Assembly (NCBI GenBank): GCA_021298215.1
Contig: JAJTEE010000004.1
Location: 81,676 to 145,675, forward strand
From: Alphaproteobacteria bacterium
GTDB taxonomy: Bacteria > Pseudomonadota > Alphaproteobacteria > Paracaedibacterales > CAITNM01
DNA: 64,000 nt
Direction of reading: 5' to 3'
This document shows positions 52,723 through 61,223 of the stretch, piece after piece. Position numbers and translations under genes: made by a program. The notes under the pieces are model-generated. The model made no database searches, was not told the DNA's origin, and saw only the letters and a program-made list of their open reading frames with translations. How positions within the stretch are numbered: position 1 is the first letter of the stretch; each line of letters begins with the position of its first letter.

Positions 52723-52920
52723 AAACTATTTAATTAACGTTAGCTAAAGCAGGGTAGCACAAGACACAAGACCAATGAAAAGTACATTTTTTAAAAAAAT
52801 TAAATACCAAAATAACTAATATAATTTTATAAAATGGATTTATGTTGACTATAAATTATTTTTTTGTCATAAAAATATTATCAATTAACTTAAAAATTTA
52901 AATTTAAGAATTAAACTGTC

Positions 52921-54402
52921 ATGAAAAAGTTATTTTTTGTTTTACTAATTTGTTACCCTATATTTTCAGTAGTGCTGGAAGATGGTCAGTACCCTTCTCC
53001 AGCAAGAAATGCCGCACTACAGCAGCTAGATCAAGAAAGAATTGATGCCCTTAACAGAAGAATTGGGATAGCAAAGCCTAAAATGGAGCAATTATTAGGC
53101 CTATGCATTGAAAGAATTAATATTTTACATAGAATTTTTGCGGGCCAGAGCAAGAGCTGGCTAATGACTGCTGATATTAAACGCATATTCCAAGAAGAGC
53201 TCGTCGATGGCATATTAGGTTTCCAACTGCTAGCTGATGTGTTTTGCCCTTTTTTTACTGAAAGAAAACATTTCACTCCCCTTAGCAAAGAAACAGCCAT
53301 AAAAGTTATGAAGAGCATTCAAGATGATTCTCCACATACATTTTGTCGCAGAGGCCCTGCAGATCTTGATGTATCTCTAGACGACACCCTAGCAACATAT
53401 TTAAAATTTCTAACGCACGATATTACAACCTTTTATATTCAACAAGAAATAGTAAACCCTCACAACGGTTATGCATTTTATAGAAAAAGCACATTTACCA
53501 TTGAAGGTAATTGGAATCATGAGCCTTACAACATAGAATGCACACTCTTTGATGGTGAAAACCCTAAAAGTGGCAATGGTAAAAGTTGGAATTGGCATCA
53601 TTGTTTTCAAAACATGTCTTCTGTTGTTCCCCTTTCAGAAAAAATTCATACAGGCTATAGCAAACAACTTCATAAGTCTAACGCTCTAGGCACCAAAATT
53701 GACAGAAATGCTTGCAAAAGTGCCTTTAGCTATATGAATAGGATGCTTGGTCTTATATGGCTAGCTCGTTCGTGCGCTGCAATTTTAGAACATCACCAAG
53801 CCACACAAGATCAACCATTGGAATACCCGATCACTCAAAGTATCAATTGGATAAAAGAATATCGAGGCAATCTTTTTACCATTTCTAATCCAGGCGCGAC
53901 TGTTCCTCGTTCAACTGATGGCAGCGCTTCATATGAAAAAGCTGGGTTCACTATGCAGGGACCTACAGGCTTTGTTCAAGGAATTGCCGAAATTATAAAT
54001 GATTCAGATCAGGAAGATGCGTTAGATGCTGGAATCGGGCGTTCTCGTTCTGCAAGCTTATCATCCGGACACACCACTAACGATGAAGGCTCTCTTCTTG
54101 AATCAGATGTTAGTCGCTTTTCTTTATTATCAAGCATAACAACTCATAGTGAAGCCTCACTTCTTGGATTAGAAGTCAGTCGCTCTTCTACATCATCAAC
54201 TGATGATGAGGCTCCTATAACAAGAACCAAGAACAGGAAAGACTTTTCATCTTTATCAGCGCCAAAAAGCAAAAGAATGAATACTAGAAAAACTCCTCCA
54301 AGGATCGGCAAAGAAAACCGAGAAGCAAATCTTGATGGTGATGATCTTGCAGTTAGATTAGGGGCTCCTTCATCCTATGCAAGCGACGGCGAGGAAGACT
54401 AA
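52921..54402 (+). CDS. Large orphan secreted protein with Ser-rich repeats and a basic tail
   Basis: The 493-residue precursor starts with a signal peptide (MKKLFFVLLICYPIFSVVLE). Residues 30-330 form a mostly helical, Cys-containing domain with no family I recognise. Residues about 375-430 are Ser/Thr-rich with an imperfect repeat (EGSLLESDVSRFSLLSS and EASLLGLEVSRSSTSS). Residues 434-468 are strongly basic (TRTKNRKDF, PKSKRMNTRKTPPR), resembling a bipartite nuclear localisation signal, and an acidic end follows. The architecture is compatible with a host-directed effector, but that is inference. Its stop overlaps the convergent ExbB-like gene by 4 bp. Confidence 0.68.
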   Translation: MKKLFFVLLICYPIFSVVLEDGQYPSPARNAALQQLDQERIDALNRRIGIAKPKMEQLLGLCIERINILHRIFAGQSKSWLMTADIKRIFQEELVDGILGFQLLADVFCPFFTERKHFTPLSKETAIKVMKSIQDDSPHTFCRRGPADLDVSLDDTLATYLKFLTHDITTFYIQQEIVNPHNGYAFYRKSTFTIEGNWNHEPYNIECTLFDGENPKSGNGKSWNWHHCFQNMSSVVPLSEKIHTGYSKQLHKSNALGTKIDRNACKSAFSYMNRMLGLIWLARSCAAILEHHQATQDQPLEYPITQSINWIKEYRGNLFTISNPGATVPRSTDGSASYEKAGFTMQGPTGFVQGIAEIINDSDQEDALDAGIGRSRSASLSSGHTTNDEGSLLESDVSRFSLLSSITTHSEASLLGLEVSRSSTSSTDDEAPITRTKNRKDFSSLSAPKSKRMNTRKTPPRIGKENREANLDGDDLAVRLGAPSSYASDGEED

Positions 54403-55505
54403 GCAGCATCTCTCTCACCAAGAGCTGCCAATATACGAGCTAGGGTACGAATTTCTTCGCAGATTTCACGGCCCATTTGCTGCTGTCCTAAAGTCATCTC
54501 ATCAAGAAGCTTTGATAATTTAGTATCAAAACTTCGCCCATACTTTGTTGTTTCAGCAGACAAATCTGTTTGGCGACTTAAAAGTTGATGCATGTTAAAC
54601 TGAGTCTGCACAACGTTTTGCAAAGCCGTCAATTGCTGATTCTGCTGATCAACAAGCATGTTAAGCTTTTCTGTAAGTTCATTAAGGCCTCGCATATACT
54701 GCTGACGACTTTCTTCTCCTCGTTGTAATTTTTGAGAAAGTAATTGCATACTTTCTGCAGCTTGCTCAAACACGCTTTGTGAATATGTCTGCGCCCCACC
54801 CTTTTCTTCAGACCCACTACTCAGCTTTCCAAGATGAATTCTTTCTTCAATAAAATAAAAAAATCCTTGAATTGCTTTGTTATATTGAACATCAATAAAT
54901 CCAATGATAAGCGACCCCAAAAGCCCAAACAAAGATGAGCTAAAAGCCGTCCCCATTCCCACTAACGGCGCACGCAACCCTTCTTTTAAGGTCTTAAAAG
55001 CCGTTTGAATATCGCCAGCCTGCAAATCAATATTCGATACAACCACAGAAATAGAAGTGACAGTGTGAGATAAACCCCAAAAAGTTCCTAAAAGTCCTAA
55101 AAAGACTAATAACCCCGTTATATAGCGATTAATATCTCGGCTTGACTCAAAGCGATTATGAATACTGCCAAAAGCAGCTTGCAACATGAAAGTCGTCGGA
55201 CGCATCTGTTGAAAAAGTTGCTGTAATGGCTTTAGAATGTGAGGCTGAACAGTGCTATTCAGCTCTCGTGAGGATTTTTCAGAAGATTTCTCAAACGACG
55301 AAAACCAGATACTCTCGCGCCATAATGAGAAAAATAGATATACATTATAAGCAACGCCGAATAAAAATAGTGCGCCAATTGACCCATTTAAAAACACATT
55401 TGCTGAAAAGGCAGCCTTTGCTTGAGAAAACAAAGCGACAAGCAAACCCAGCATAATACAAAGAAAACCAGCTGAGATAAAAACACTACGACGAATAGCA
55501 AACAT
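54399..55505 (-). CDS. MotA/TolQ/ExbB-like proton channel family protein
   Basis: The 368-residue protein has two N-terminal TM segments (8-30 and 41-60). The MotA/TolQ/ExbB core follows at about 130-210 (NRYITGLLVFLGLLGTFWGLSHTV, then APLVGMGTAFSSSLFGLLGSLIIGFIDV), and then a long C-terminal coiled coil rich in Gln and Leu. Alphaproteobacteria often pair such a gene with an OmpA/MotB-type partner downstream. Here the downstream slot is occupied by the opposing secreted-protein gene, so the channel looks orphaned. Its exact role (stator-like or envelope energiser) is unknown. Confidence 0.82.
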   Translation of the reverse strand: MFAIRRSVFISAGFLCIMLGLLVALFSQAKAAFSANVFLNGSIGALFLFGVAYNVYLFFSLWRESIWFSSFEKSSEKSSRELNSTVQPHILKPLQQLFQQMRPTTFMLQAAFGSIHNRFESSRDINRYITGLLVFLGLLGTFWGLSHTVTSISVVVSNIDLQAGDIQTAFKTLKEGLRAPLVGMGTAFSSSLFGLLGSLIIGFIDVQYNKAIQGFFYFIEERIHLGKLSSGSEEKGGAQTYSQSVFEQAAESMQLLSQKLQRGEESRQQYMRGLNELTEKLNMLVDQQNQQLTALQNVVQTQFNMHQLLSRQTDLSAETTKYGRSFDTKLSKLLDEMTLGQQQMGREICEEIRTLARILAALGERDAA

Positions 55506-55578
55506 AACATAACTCTCTGTACAACCTTATTCTTTAGGTTAAAGGATAAATTTTTGATAATAAAGAGCTCATATGCAA

Positions 55579-56388
55579 TTAAGAAATAACCATCCAATTT
55601 GGTTGATGAACTTCTATAGCTGTATCTTTTACTAAAATTTGTGATTGCAAAAACTCAAGTTTCAACATCGCAAGACCCAGATTATTACGTATAGCTCTTA
55701 ACTCACCAATTTCTTGACCATCAGCAAAAAGCTTATCTCCAACTTCATATTTTCCTGGAGCTTTAAAAAGCACTGGGAAAACACGTTTACGAATTTGTCC
55801 AACGTAACGAGAGCGCGCCGTTAGCTCTTGCCCCATATAGCAACCTTTATTCCACGAAATAGCCTGCAATTCATCCATCCACCATTCTAAGGGAATTGAT
55901 TTATCAACAACCATATCATGGACCCCATCAGGCACACCAAGGCTTAAACGTAAATGTTCGTAATCATCATTTGGCGTTTGTTCCAAAATGTTTTTACCAT
56001 AAACCCTATACCCAAGCGCCTCTAATCGCGGGTCAGAAAAACAAGTAGGTAATTTTAATTTCTCAGAACTAACCCCAACCTGCCACTCTGTACTCAATGT
56101 GATCATCACATCAGACCGCAACTTGAATAGCTGCAACCGCTGCATAAAACGCTGAGCACAAGATGCATCAATATCAATAAGCCACACACCATCAATCTGC
56201 ACAAGAAAGAAATCAAATTGAAATTTCCCTTGAGGAGACAACATTAAACTATAGAGAATAGAATCTTCTTTTAAACGCTTAACATCTTGCGTGATAATTC
56301 CTTGTAGAAAAGCTTCACGCTCACTACCCTGTATTTCAATAATCGCACGATTTTTTAAAGAACAGAAAAAATCAGTTTTTTCCTTCAT
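55579..56388 (-). CDS. ygfZ: YgfZ/GcvT-like folate-binding protein
   Basis: YgfZ uses tetrahydrofolate in the upkeep of iron-sulfur enzymes such as MiaB. The 269-residue protein has FLQGIITQDVKRLKEDSILYSLMLSPQGKFQFDFFLV and the signature WNKGCYMGQELTARSRYVGQIRKRVFPV with its conserved Cys. I use the ATG at 56388; a GTG six codons upstream would lengthen the overlap with the preceding zinc-ribbon gene. Confidence 0.92.
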   Translation of the reverse strand: MKEKTDFFCSLKNRAIIEIQGSEREAFLQGIITQDVKRLKEDSILYSLMLSPQGKFQFDFFLVQIDGVWLIDIDASCAQRFMQRLQLFKLRSDVMITLSTEWQVGVSSEKLKLPTCFSDPRLEALGYRVYGKNILEQTPNDDYEHLRLSLGVPDGVHDMVVDKSIPLEWWMDELQAISWNKGCYMGQELTARSRYVGQIRKRVFPVLFKAPGKYEVGDKLFADGQEIGELRAIRNNLGLAMLKLEFLQSQILVKDTAIEVHQPNWMVIS

Positions 56389-56533
56389 AAATAAACACTT
56401 TTCCACAATAAGGGCATTCTATCTTATTCTCGTGTTGGATACATAAAAAAACCCGCGGGTGGTTAGGAACTTTATCAACGGTTTCTCCACCGCACATTAC
56501 TTCTTTTTCTTGAACAATGACCGAATCATCCAT
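56372..56533 (-). CDS. Short CHCC zinc-ribbon protein (NDUFS6-like)
   Basis: A 53-residue gene read directly from the minus strand between hisS and ygfZ. The protein has MCGGE (Cys14), NHPRVFLCI (His25) and ECPYCGKVF (Cys40, Cys43). This is the C-x(n)-H-P-x-V-x-L...C-P-Y-C pattern of zf-CHCC proteins, whose mitochondrial homologue NDUFS6 is a zinc-binding complex I subunit needed for assembly. The start overlaps the hisS 3' end by 8 bp and the stop overlaps ygfZ, so the gene is embedded in one operon. It is easily missed because of its size. Confidence 0.9.
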   Translation of the reverse strand: MDDSVIVQEKEVMCGGETVDKVPNHPRVFLCIQHENKIECPYCGKVFIYEGKN

Positions 56534-57782
56534 TTTTTTGATTTAATACGTTAAAAAGATCTTCCTCTTTTATTGTACATTCCTTCTGCGGATGGTCCAG
56601 AGGCAAATTCAAATCCTTAATTTTAACAGTATTTGTTTTCATTTCTTCTTCACCAACAACAACAACAAAACGCGCATTTAACTTATCTGCTTCTTTAAAT
56701 GCCTTTCCTGGATTCGCTTTGTAGATAATCTCACAAGTTATACCTTGCTCCCTAAGCGTTGTTGCAAGCTTAATAACCTTGGATTGATAATCTCCAATAG
56801 TAACAAACGCTACAGGCGTCGGTTTCGCAAATACCTTGTTCTCTAAAAGAAGAGCCATTCTATCCACGCCCATTCCCCAGCCAACAGCAGGAATGAAAGG
56901 ACCTCCCATATGCTGTACTAACCCATCATATCGACCACCACCTAAAATCGCATCTTGCGCACCTAAGTCACTACTTTTAAATTCAAAGGCTGTATGCGTG
57001 TAATAATCAAGCCCACGCACCAAAGTCGAATCTAACGTATATTTAATACCAATTTCTTCTAGGCCTTCACGAATTTTTCCAAAAAATTGAGCTGCTGAAG
57101 CCGTTAAATACTCGGCAATTTTTGGCGCCGTTTCTGCAATACGCTTATCATTTGCATCTTTAGAATCTAGAATACGCATCGGATTCTTTGTTAAGCGTTG
57201 CTGACTATCTTCAGATAATTCATTTTTATATTTGGAAAAATACTCAACCAATGCTGCGCGATAAGCATCTCTGCTCTCAACGTCACCTATTGTATTAAGG
57301 TATAACTCCGCATTAATTCCGAGCTCTTTAATAATTTGTCGCGCCAAATCAATCACTTCTACATCGGCGTACGGATTATCGATTCCAAAGAACTCAACTC
57401 CAAACTGATGTAATTGTCTGTATCTTCCCCGTTGAGGACGCTCATACCTAAACATCGGACCATAATAACAATATTTTAATGGTAATTGCTGAGTAAGACT
57501 ATTTGATAGTATAGCTCTTACAACAGGAGCTGTACCTTCTGGTCGCAGCGTAATCTCTTCACCGCCACGATCCAAGAAAGTATACATCTCTTTCCCTACG
57601 ATATCACTCGTTTCTCCTACAGCCCTTTTGAAAACACCCGTATATTCAAAAATCGGAGTATCAATGCGTTCAAAACCAAAACACTGAGCTTTTGAAAAAG
57701 CTGTTTCTTGAATATGTTGAACACACCTTGCTAAATCCCCCAAGAAATCTCGAGTTCCTCTTACAGGCTGTAGTTTTGTCAT
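56526..57782 (-). CDS. hisS: Histidyl-tRNA synthetase
   Basis: A class II synthetase. The 418-residue protein has LQPVRGTRDFLGD at the start, motif 1 near ERIDTPIFEYTGVF, motif 2 CYYGPMFRYERPQRGRYRQLHQFGVEFFG, the histidine-specific LVRGLDYYTHTAFEF and AILGGGRYDGLV, motif 3 GWGMGVDR, and an anticodon-binding domain from about 320. It lies one base after the rubrerythrin stop. Confidence 0.96.
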   Translation of the reverse strand: MTKLQPVRGTRDFLGDLARCVQHIQETAFSKAQCFGFERIDTPIFEYTGVFKRAVGETSDIVGKEMYTFLDRGGEEITLRPEGTAPVVRAILSNSLTQQLPLKYCYYGPMFRYERPQRGRYRQLHQFGVEFFGIDNPYADVEVIDLARQIIKELGINAELYLNTIGDVESRDAYRAALVEYFSKYKNELSEDSQQRLTKNPMRILDSKDANDKRIAETAPKIAEYLTASAAQFFGKIREGLEEIGIKYTLDSTLVRGLDYYTHTAFEFKSSDLGAQDAILGGGRYDGLVQHMGGPFIPAVGWGMGVDRMALLLENKVFAKPTPVAFVTIGDYQSKVIKLATTLREQGITCEIIYKANPGKAFKEADKLNARFVVVVGEEEMKTNTVKIKDLNLPLDHPQKECTIKEEDLFNVLNQKNG

Positions 57783-57783
57783 G

Positions 57784-58203
57784 CTAAGCCATCGTATCTA
57801 GAGCTTTTTGAAAGCGCCCTGCATGAGATTTTTCTGCTTTGGCTAATGTTTCAAACCAATCAGCAATCTCATCAAAGCCTTCTTCACGAGCTGATTTAGC
57901 CATTCCAGGATACATGTCCGTATATTCGTGCGTTTCTCCTGCAATTGCAGCTTTGAGGTTATTCGTTGTCGTACCAATAGCTAAACCCGTCGCTGGATCT
58001 CCAACTTCTTCTAAAAATTCCAAATGACCATGCGCGTGACCAGTCTCACCTTCAGCGGTAGAACGAAATACAGCTGCAACGTCATTATAACCCTCTATGT
58101 CTGCTTTTTGTGCGAAATATAAGTAACGACGATTTGCCTGCGATTCCCCAGCAAATGCATCCTTAAGATTTTGCTCAGTTTTTGATCCTTTTAGCTGTCC
58201 CAT
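57784..58203 (-). CDS. Rubrerythrin, diiron domain only
   Basis: A 139-residue four-helix diiron protein that detoxifies peroxide. Ligands are visible as Glu in AGESQANRRYLYFA (20), E-x-x-H in AEGETGHAHGHLEFLEE, Glu in AGETHEYTDMY and E-x-x-H in AKAEKSHAGRF. The C-terminal rubredoxin domain of classical rubrerythrin is absent. It heads the rubrerythrin-hisS-zinc ribbon-ygfZ run, which links oxidative defence and Fe-S maintenance genes. Confidence 0.93.
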   Translation of the reverse strand: MGQLKGSKTEQNLKDAFAGESQANRRYLYFAQKADIEGYNDVAAVFRSTAEGETGHAHGHLEFLEEVGDPATGLAIGTTTNNLKAAIAGETHEYTDMYPGMAKSAREEGFDEIADWFETLAKAEKSHAGRFQKALDTMA

Positions 58204-58271
58204 AGCACCATACTCTAAATAAATTAAACTATTTGAATATGAGTCTGAAGAACTAAAAGGTCAAGACCAAG

Positions 58272-58703
58272 TTAATTTTTTAAGAGGTTTATTGTGTTTT
58301 GCAGCATTGATAAAATGCGCTCATAAGCTTTAAGACAACCTTCATGGCTGCGCGCTGCCTCTCTCATATCTGCCATTTCAAGAACCGCTCGCACATTTGA
58401 CTCGTACACAAAACCATCCTTATCAGCCGCAGGATCATCAGGAGCAAAAATTTTAGGAAAAGGCGACTTATCTTTTTCAATTTTTGCAAGAGCAACAAGC
58501 TGAGATTTTGACCTCTTATCAAAAAAGGTTTTGAATGATGGAATTCGCCTCTTATAGGGCAATTCACCAGCAACGGTATTTCTCACACCTGCGTTCGCCA
58601 AGTTTTCTGCAATTATCAGCATTCGTTTATTCTGTACGATCATTCCCGATATGGTCGTATGCAAAGCACGCGAAAGAGTAGATTGCGCTTTATCTATAGC
58701 CAT
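58272..58703 (-). CDS. flgC: Flagellar proximal rod protein FlgC
   Basis: FlgC is a rod subunit. The ATG at 58703 has a strong GGAGG upstream and lies 5 bp after the flgB stop. The 143-residue protein keeps LHTTISGMIVQNKRMLIIAENLANAGV near the N-terminus, DGFVYESNV in the middle, and the coiled-coil MADMREAARSHEGCLKAYERILSMLQNTINLL at the end. The middle region diverges from typical FlgC. Confidence 0.9.
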   Translation of the reverse strand: MAIDKAQSTLSRALHTTISGMIVQNKRMLIIAENLANAGVRNTVAGELPYKRRIPSFKTFFDKRSKSQLVALAKIEKDKSPFPKIFAPDDPAADKDGFVYESNVRAVLEMADMREAARSHEGCLKAYERILSMLQNTINLLKN

Positions 58704-58708
58704 AGATA

Positions 58709-59077
58709 TCAACCTCCACCTTGCGACATATTCAAAATCGTCTTAACTAATTGATGAAAGTTTTTAAGTGTACTCAAAAGAGCATCATGCTCCAAAACTG
58801 TTCGAGACATCTCTAATGTTTCCATTTCTCTAGAGATCTCACTTTTTGTTTTAAACGTATCTTTTGAGTCAATTTTTATTAACTTTACAGGCTTATCATT
58901 CGCACCAGGTAAAGCACCATGTCTTTTTAATACTTGTCGGAAAGTCGGCATTTCACGGCGCGTGGCGCCCTTAACATCTGCTAAGGCTATATTTTCCGCC
59001 ATCAAATTTGATCTAGCGCCCAACCAAGTAAGACGATGATTGAGTATTAATGAGATTTTATCATTAAATAAATTCAT
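58709..59077 (-). CDS. flgB: Flagellar proximal rod protein FlgB
   Basis: FlgB is the most proximal rod subunit. The 122-residue protein has LTWLGARSNLMAENIALADVKGATRREM at the N-terminus and the terminal TVLEHDALLSTLKNFHQLVKTILNMSQGG helix. The gene pairs with flgC; the usual third member fliE is with flgH 24 kb away. Confidence 0.88.
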   Translation of the reverse strand: MNLFNDKISLILNHRLTWLGARSNLMAENIALADVKGATRREMPTFRQVLKRHGALPGANDKPVKLIKIDSKDTFKTKSEISREMETLEMSRTVLEHDALLSTLKNFHQLVKTILNMSQGGG

Positions 59078-59157
59078 AGAAAAAAATCTTACGTTCCCAC
59101 TAGGTAGAATATAAAAAATTGTTTAACATTTAATTAAATTTGTAACATTAGGTAGGT

Positions 59158-59403
59158 ATGCTAAGTCTTAGTCGCAAAATTGGCGAATCCATTATTATCA
59201 ATGATGATATAGTCTGTACAGTTTTAGATATAAACGGTCGCATCGTTAAATTAGGTTTTGAATACCCAAGGACAGCTTCTGTTTTGCGTAAAGAATTGTA
59301 TGAACGTATTAAGCAAGAAAATAAAACAGCAATCGCCGATGTAGAAAAAGTTGAAGTAGCAATAACAATTCCTAAAAAAATCCGCGCTGGAGAGAAAGTT
59401 TAG
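59158..59403 (+). CDS. csrA: Carbon storage regulator CsrA
   Basis: CsrA is an RNA-binding dimer that blocks translation at GGA motifs and often controls motility and metabolism. The 81-residue protein reads MLSLSRKIGESIIINDDIVCTVLDI, then LGFEYPRTASVLRKELYERI. The RNA-contact residues Leu4, Arg6 and Arg44 are kept. The C-terminal tail of about 25 residues is longer than in E. coli. It is divergent from flgBC, with only 80 bp between starts, consistent with a role in flagellar control. Confidence 0.93.
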   Translation: MLSLSRKIGESIIINDDIVCTVLDINGRIVKLGFEYPRTASVLRKELYERIKQENKTAIADVEKVEVAITIPKKIRAGEKV

Positions 59404-59415
59404 TAAAAGCAGATG

Positions 59416-59952
59416 CTAAACTTTTTGCAGTATTTTCTGCTGTAATAACATAATCCCATAAATTAATGCTTCTGCCGTCGGCGGGCATCCAGGAACATAT
59501 ACATCAACCGGTATAATACGATCACATCCCCGCGTAACAGAATAAGAATAGTGGTAATATCCTCCACCATTTGCACAACTCCCCATTGAAATCACCCAAC
59601 GAGGCTCTGGCATTTGGTCATAGACTCTACGGATTGCTGGTGCCATTTTGTTTGTTAAGGTCCCAGCGACTATCAATACATCTGCCTGTCTTGGACTCGG
59701 TCGAAAAACAAGACCAAATCTATCAAGATCATACCGACTTGCCGCACTATGCATCATTTCAATGGCACAACACGCAAGACCAAAAGTCATTGGCCACAAA
59801 GATCCACTTTGTGCCCAAGCAGTAATTTGATCAAGCTTGGCCGAAATATATCCTTTATTAGCAATCTCATGATGAATTGCTTGAAATAACTCCCTATCAT
59901 TCTTCAACGACTCAGGAAGGTACTCTTTTAAATCTTCAAGCTTTGTGATCAT
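59416..59952 (-). CDS. nuoB: NADH-quinone oxidoreductase subunit B
   Basis: NuoB holds the N2 4Fe-4S cluster that passes electrons to quinone. With the ATG at 59952, which follows the nuoA stop by 4 bp, the 178-residue protein has [17 protein letters not shown] (Cys61, Cys62), [18 protein letters not shown] (Cys126) and [11 protein letters not shown] (Cys156). The upstream alternative start overlapping nuoA is not needed. nuoC and later subunits do not follow: the next gene, csrA, is on the other strand. Confidence 0.95.
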   Translation of the reverse strand: MITKLEDLKEYLPESLKNDRELFQAIHHEIANKGYISAKLDQITAWAQSGSLWPMTFGLACCAIEMMHSAASRYDLDRFGLVFRPSPRQADVLIVAGTLTNKMAPAIRRVYDQMPEPRWVISMGSCANGGGYYHYSYSVTRGCDRIIPVDVYVPGCPPTAEALIYGIMLLQQKILQKV

Positions 59953-59956
59953 ATTA

Positions 59957-60325
59957 CTACCAGTCAAAGGCCCCCTTTTTCCATTCATATACAAATCCAA
60001 TAGTCAAAACAGCTAAAAATATTACCATCGACCAAAACCCTGACCAACCAATATATTCAAGAGCAATTGCCCATGGAAATAAAAACACTATCTCCAAATC
60101 GAAAATAATGAAGAGAATCGCTGTCAAATAAAACTGCACGTCAAACTGTCGACGTGCATTTTGTGAGAATGTTTCAAACGAATCAAAACCACATTCATAC
60201 GGCGCATTTTTTTGATAATAAGGCCTGCGCTTGCCTCTTAACCAGGCCACACTTAAGAATAATGCCGTCATAAAAAAAACAACACAAAAGAAAACTATAA
60301 TAGAAAAATATTCTTCTCTTATCAT
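59957..60325 (-). CDS. nuoA: NADH-quinone oxidoreductase subunit A
   Basis: NuoA is a three-helix membrane subunit at the joint of the complex I arms. The 122-residue protein has TM helices at the start, the conserved [49 protein letters not shown] block, and a third helix. It heads a nuoAB pair. Confidence 0.96.
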   Translation of the reverse strand: MIREEYFSIIVFFCVVFFMTALFLSVAWLRGKRRPYYQKNAPYECGFDSFETFSQNARRQFDVQFYLTAILFIIFDLEIVFLFPWAIALEYIGWSGFWSMVIFLAVLTIGFVYEWKKGAFDW

Positions 60326-60444
60326 TTGTCATTCTTGATAATTATCTGTACTCATTTTATAGCAAATGTAACAATTAACCAAATCCCGTGACTCTGTTAT
60401 TTTCTTTGGTATAAGTTGAGCAGCTCTACGTATTAGCAATTTTT

Positions 60445-61182
60445 ATGAAATTTTTTCGAGAAGTCTTAGAACAAAAAAATTCTATTAGCATTAAAAATAT
60501 GCAAGATGTACTGCAGCGCCCCTTTGAAATTATCCCTAGTTACCCACACATTCCACTGTCCAATATCAATCCTTGGGACGAAGAAAGAACATTTTTTGAT
60601 TCGCCTTATATGATTCATGTAAGAACAAGGGATTTCAATTCCATAGAAAAATTTCAAGAATTTTTGACCCAACATATGGGTAAAATCAAGAAAAACACCT
60701 ACGGTCTTCTCGTTTTTGGCGATCGAAGCAAACTAATCAATTGTCCCGAAATTCAGCCCAAAGAAACTATCACCATCGCAAAGAAATACTTTTCTAAAGT
60801 GGGCGTCGTCGTCAATCCAACACCTATTATACGCAGTATCAAAGAAGAACTTGATAGCTTCTTTCAAAAACTCCAAGAAAATCCAGATTTCATTATTACC
60901 CAGTGCGTTTACGATACCCAAGCAATACGAGCTTTTTTTAAAGATGCTAAAGTCAACTTCGATAAAATTTATATAAATCTAGGATACTGGAATCAACAAA
61001 CACAACATCTAAAATTAGGCATTTCCAATCCTCGTAAGCTAACTAGTCCACCTCAAGAAATCGTAAATTTAGCCATGCATGAATGCCAAGGCATATATGT
61101 TTGCGGGAATGCTCCCGAACTTGAAACAACACTACAAAAACAAATAGAAAATTCTCAACCATTTAAATTTGCCGGTTCTTAA
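60445..61182 (+). CDS. Divergent methylenetetrahydrofolate reductase-like protein
   Basis: I do not recognise a precise family, but several elements recall the MetF TIM barrel. These are IHVRTRDFNSIEKFQEFL (MetF: H-x-T-x-RD), YGLLVFGDRSK (the L-x-x-x-GD loop), VVVNPTPIIRSIKEELDSFFQKL and DFIITQCVYDTQAIRAFF (MetF: GADFxITQxxFD). At 245 residues it lacks the first barrel strands of MetF (about 290). It could be a folate- or flavin-linked enzyme or a non-catalytic relic. It stands alone between nuoA and fmt. Confidence 0.6.
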   Translation: MKFFREVLEQKNSISIKNMQDVLQRPFEIIPSYPHIPLSNINPWDEERTFFDSPYMIHVRTRDFNSIEKFQEFLTQHMGKIKKNTYGLLVFGDRSKLINCPEIQPKETITIAKKYFSKVGVVVNPTPIIRSIKEELDSFFQKLQENPDFIITQCVYDTQAIRAFFKDAKVNFDKIYINLGYWNQQTQHLKLGISNPRKLTSPPQEIVNLAMHECQGIYVCGNAPELETTLQKQIENSQPFKFAGS

Positions 61183-61223
61183 ATCGCCAACTATACTGTC
61201 AGCAAAGAAAGAACATAAAACTA

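Noticed and set aside
59119..59148. Possible promoter TTGTTT-18-TAACAT upstream of csrA
   Set aside because: It would leave only a few bases between transcription start and the csrA ATG, so it is not a convincing promoter for that gene.
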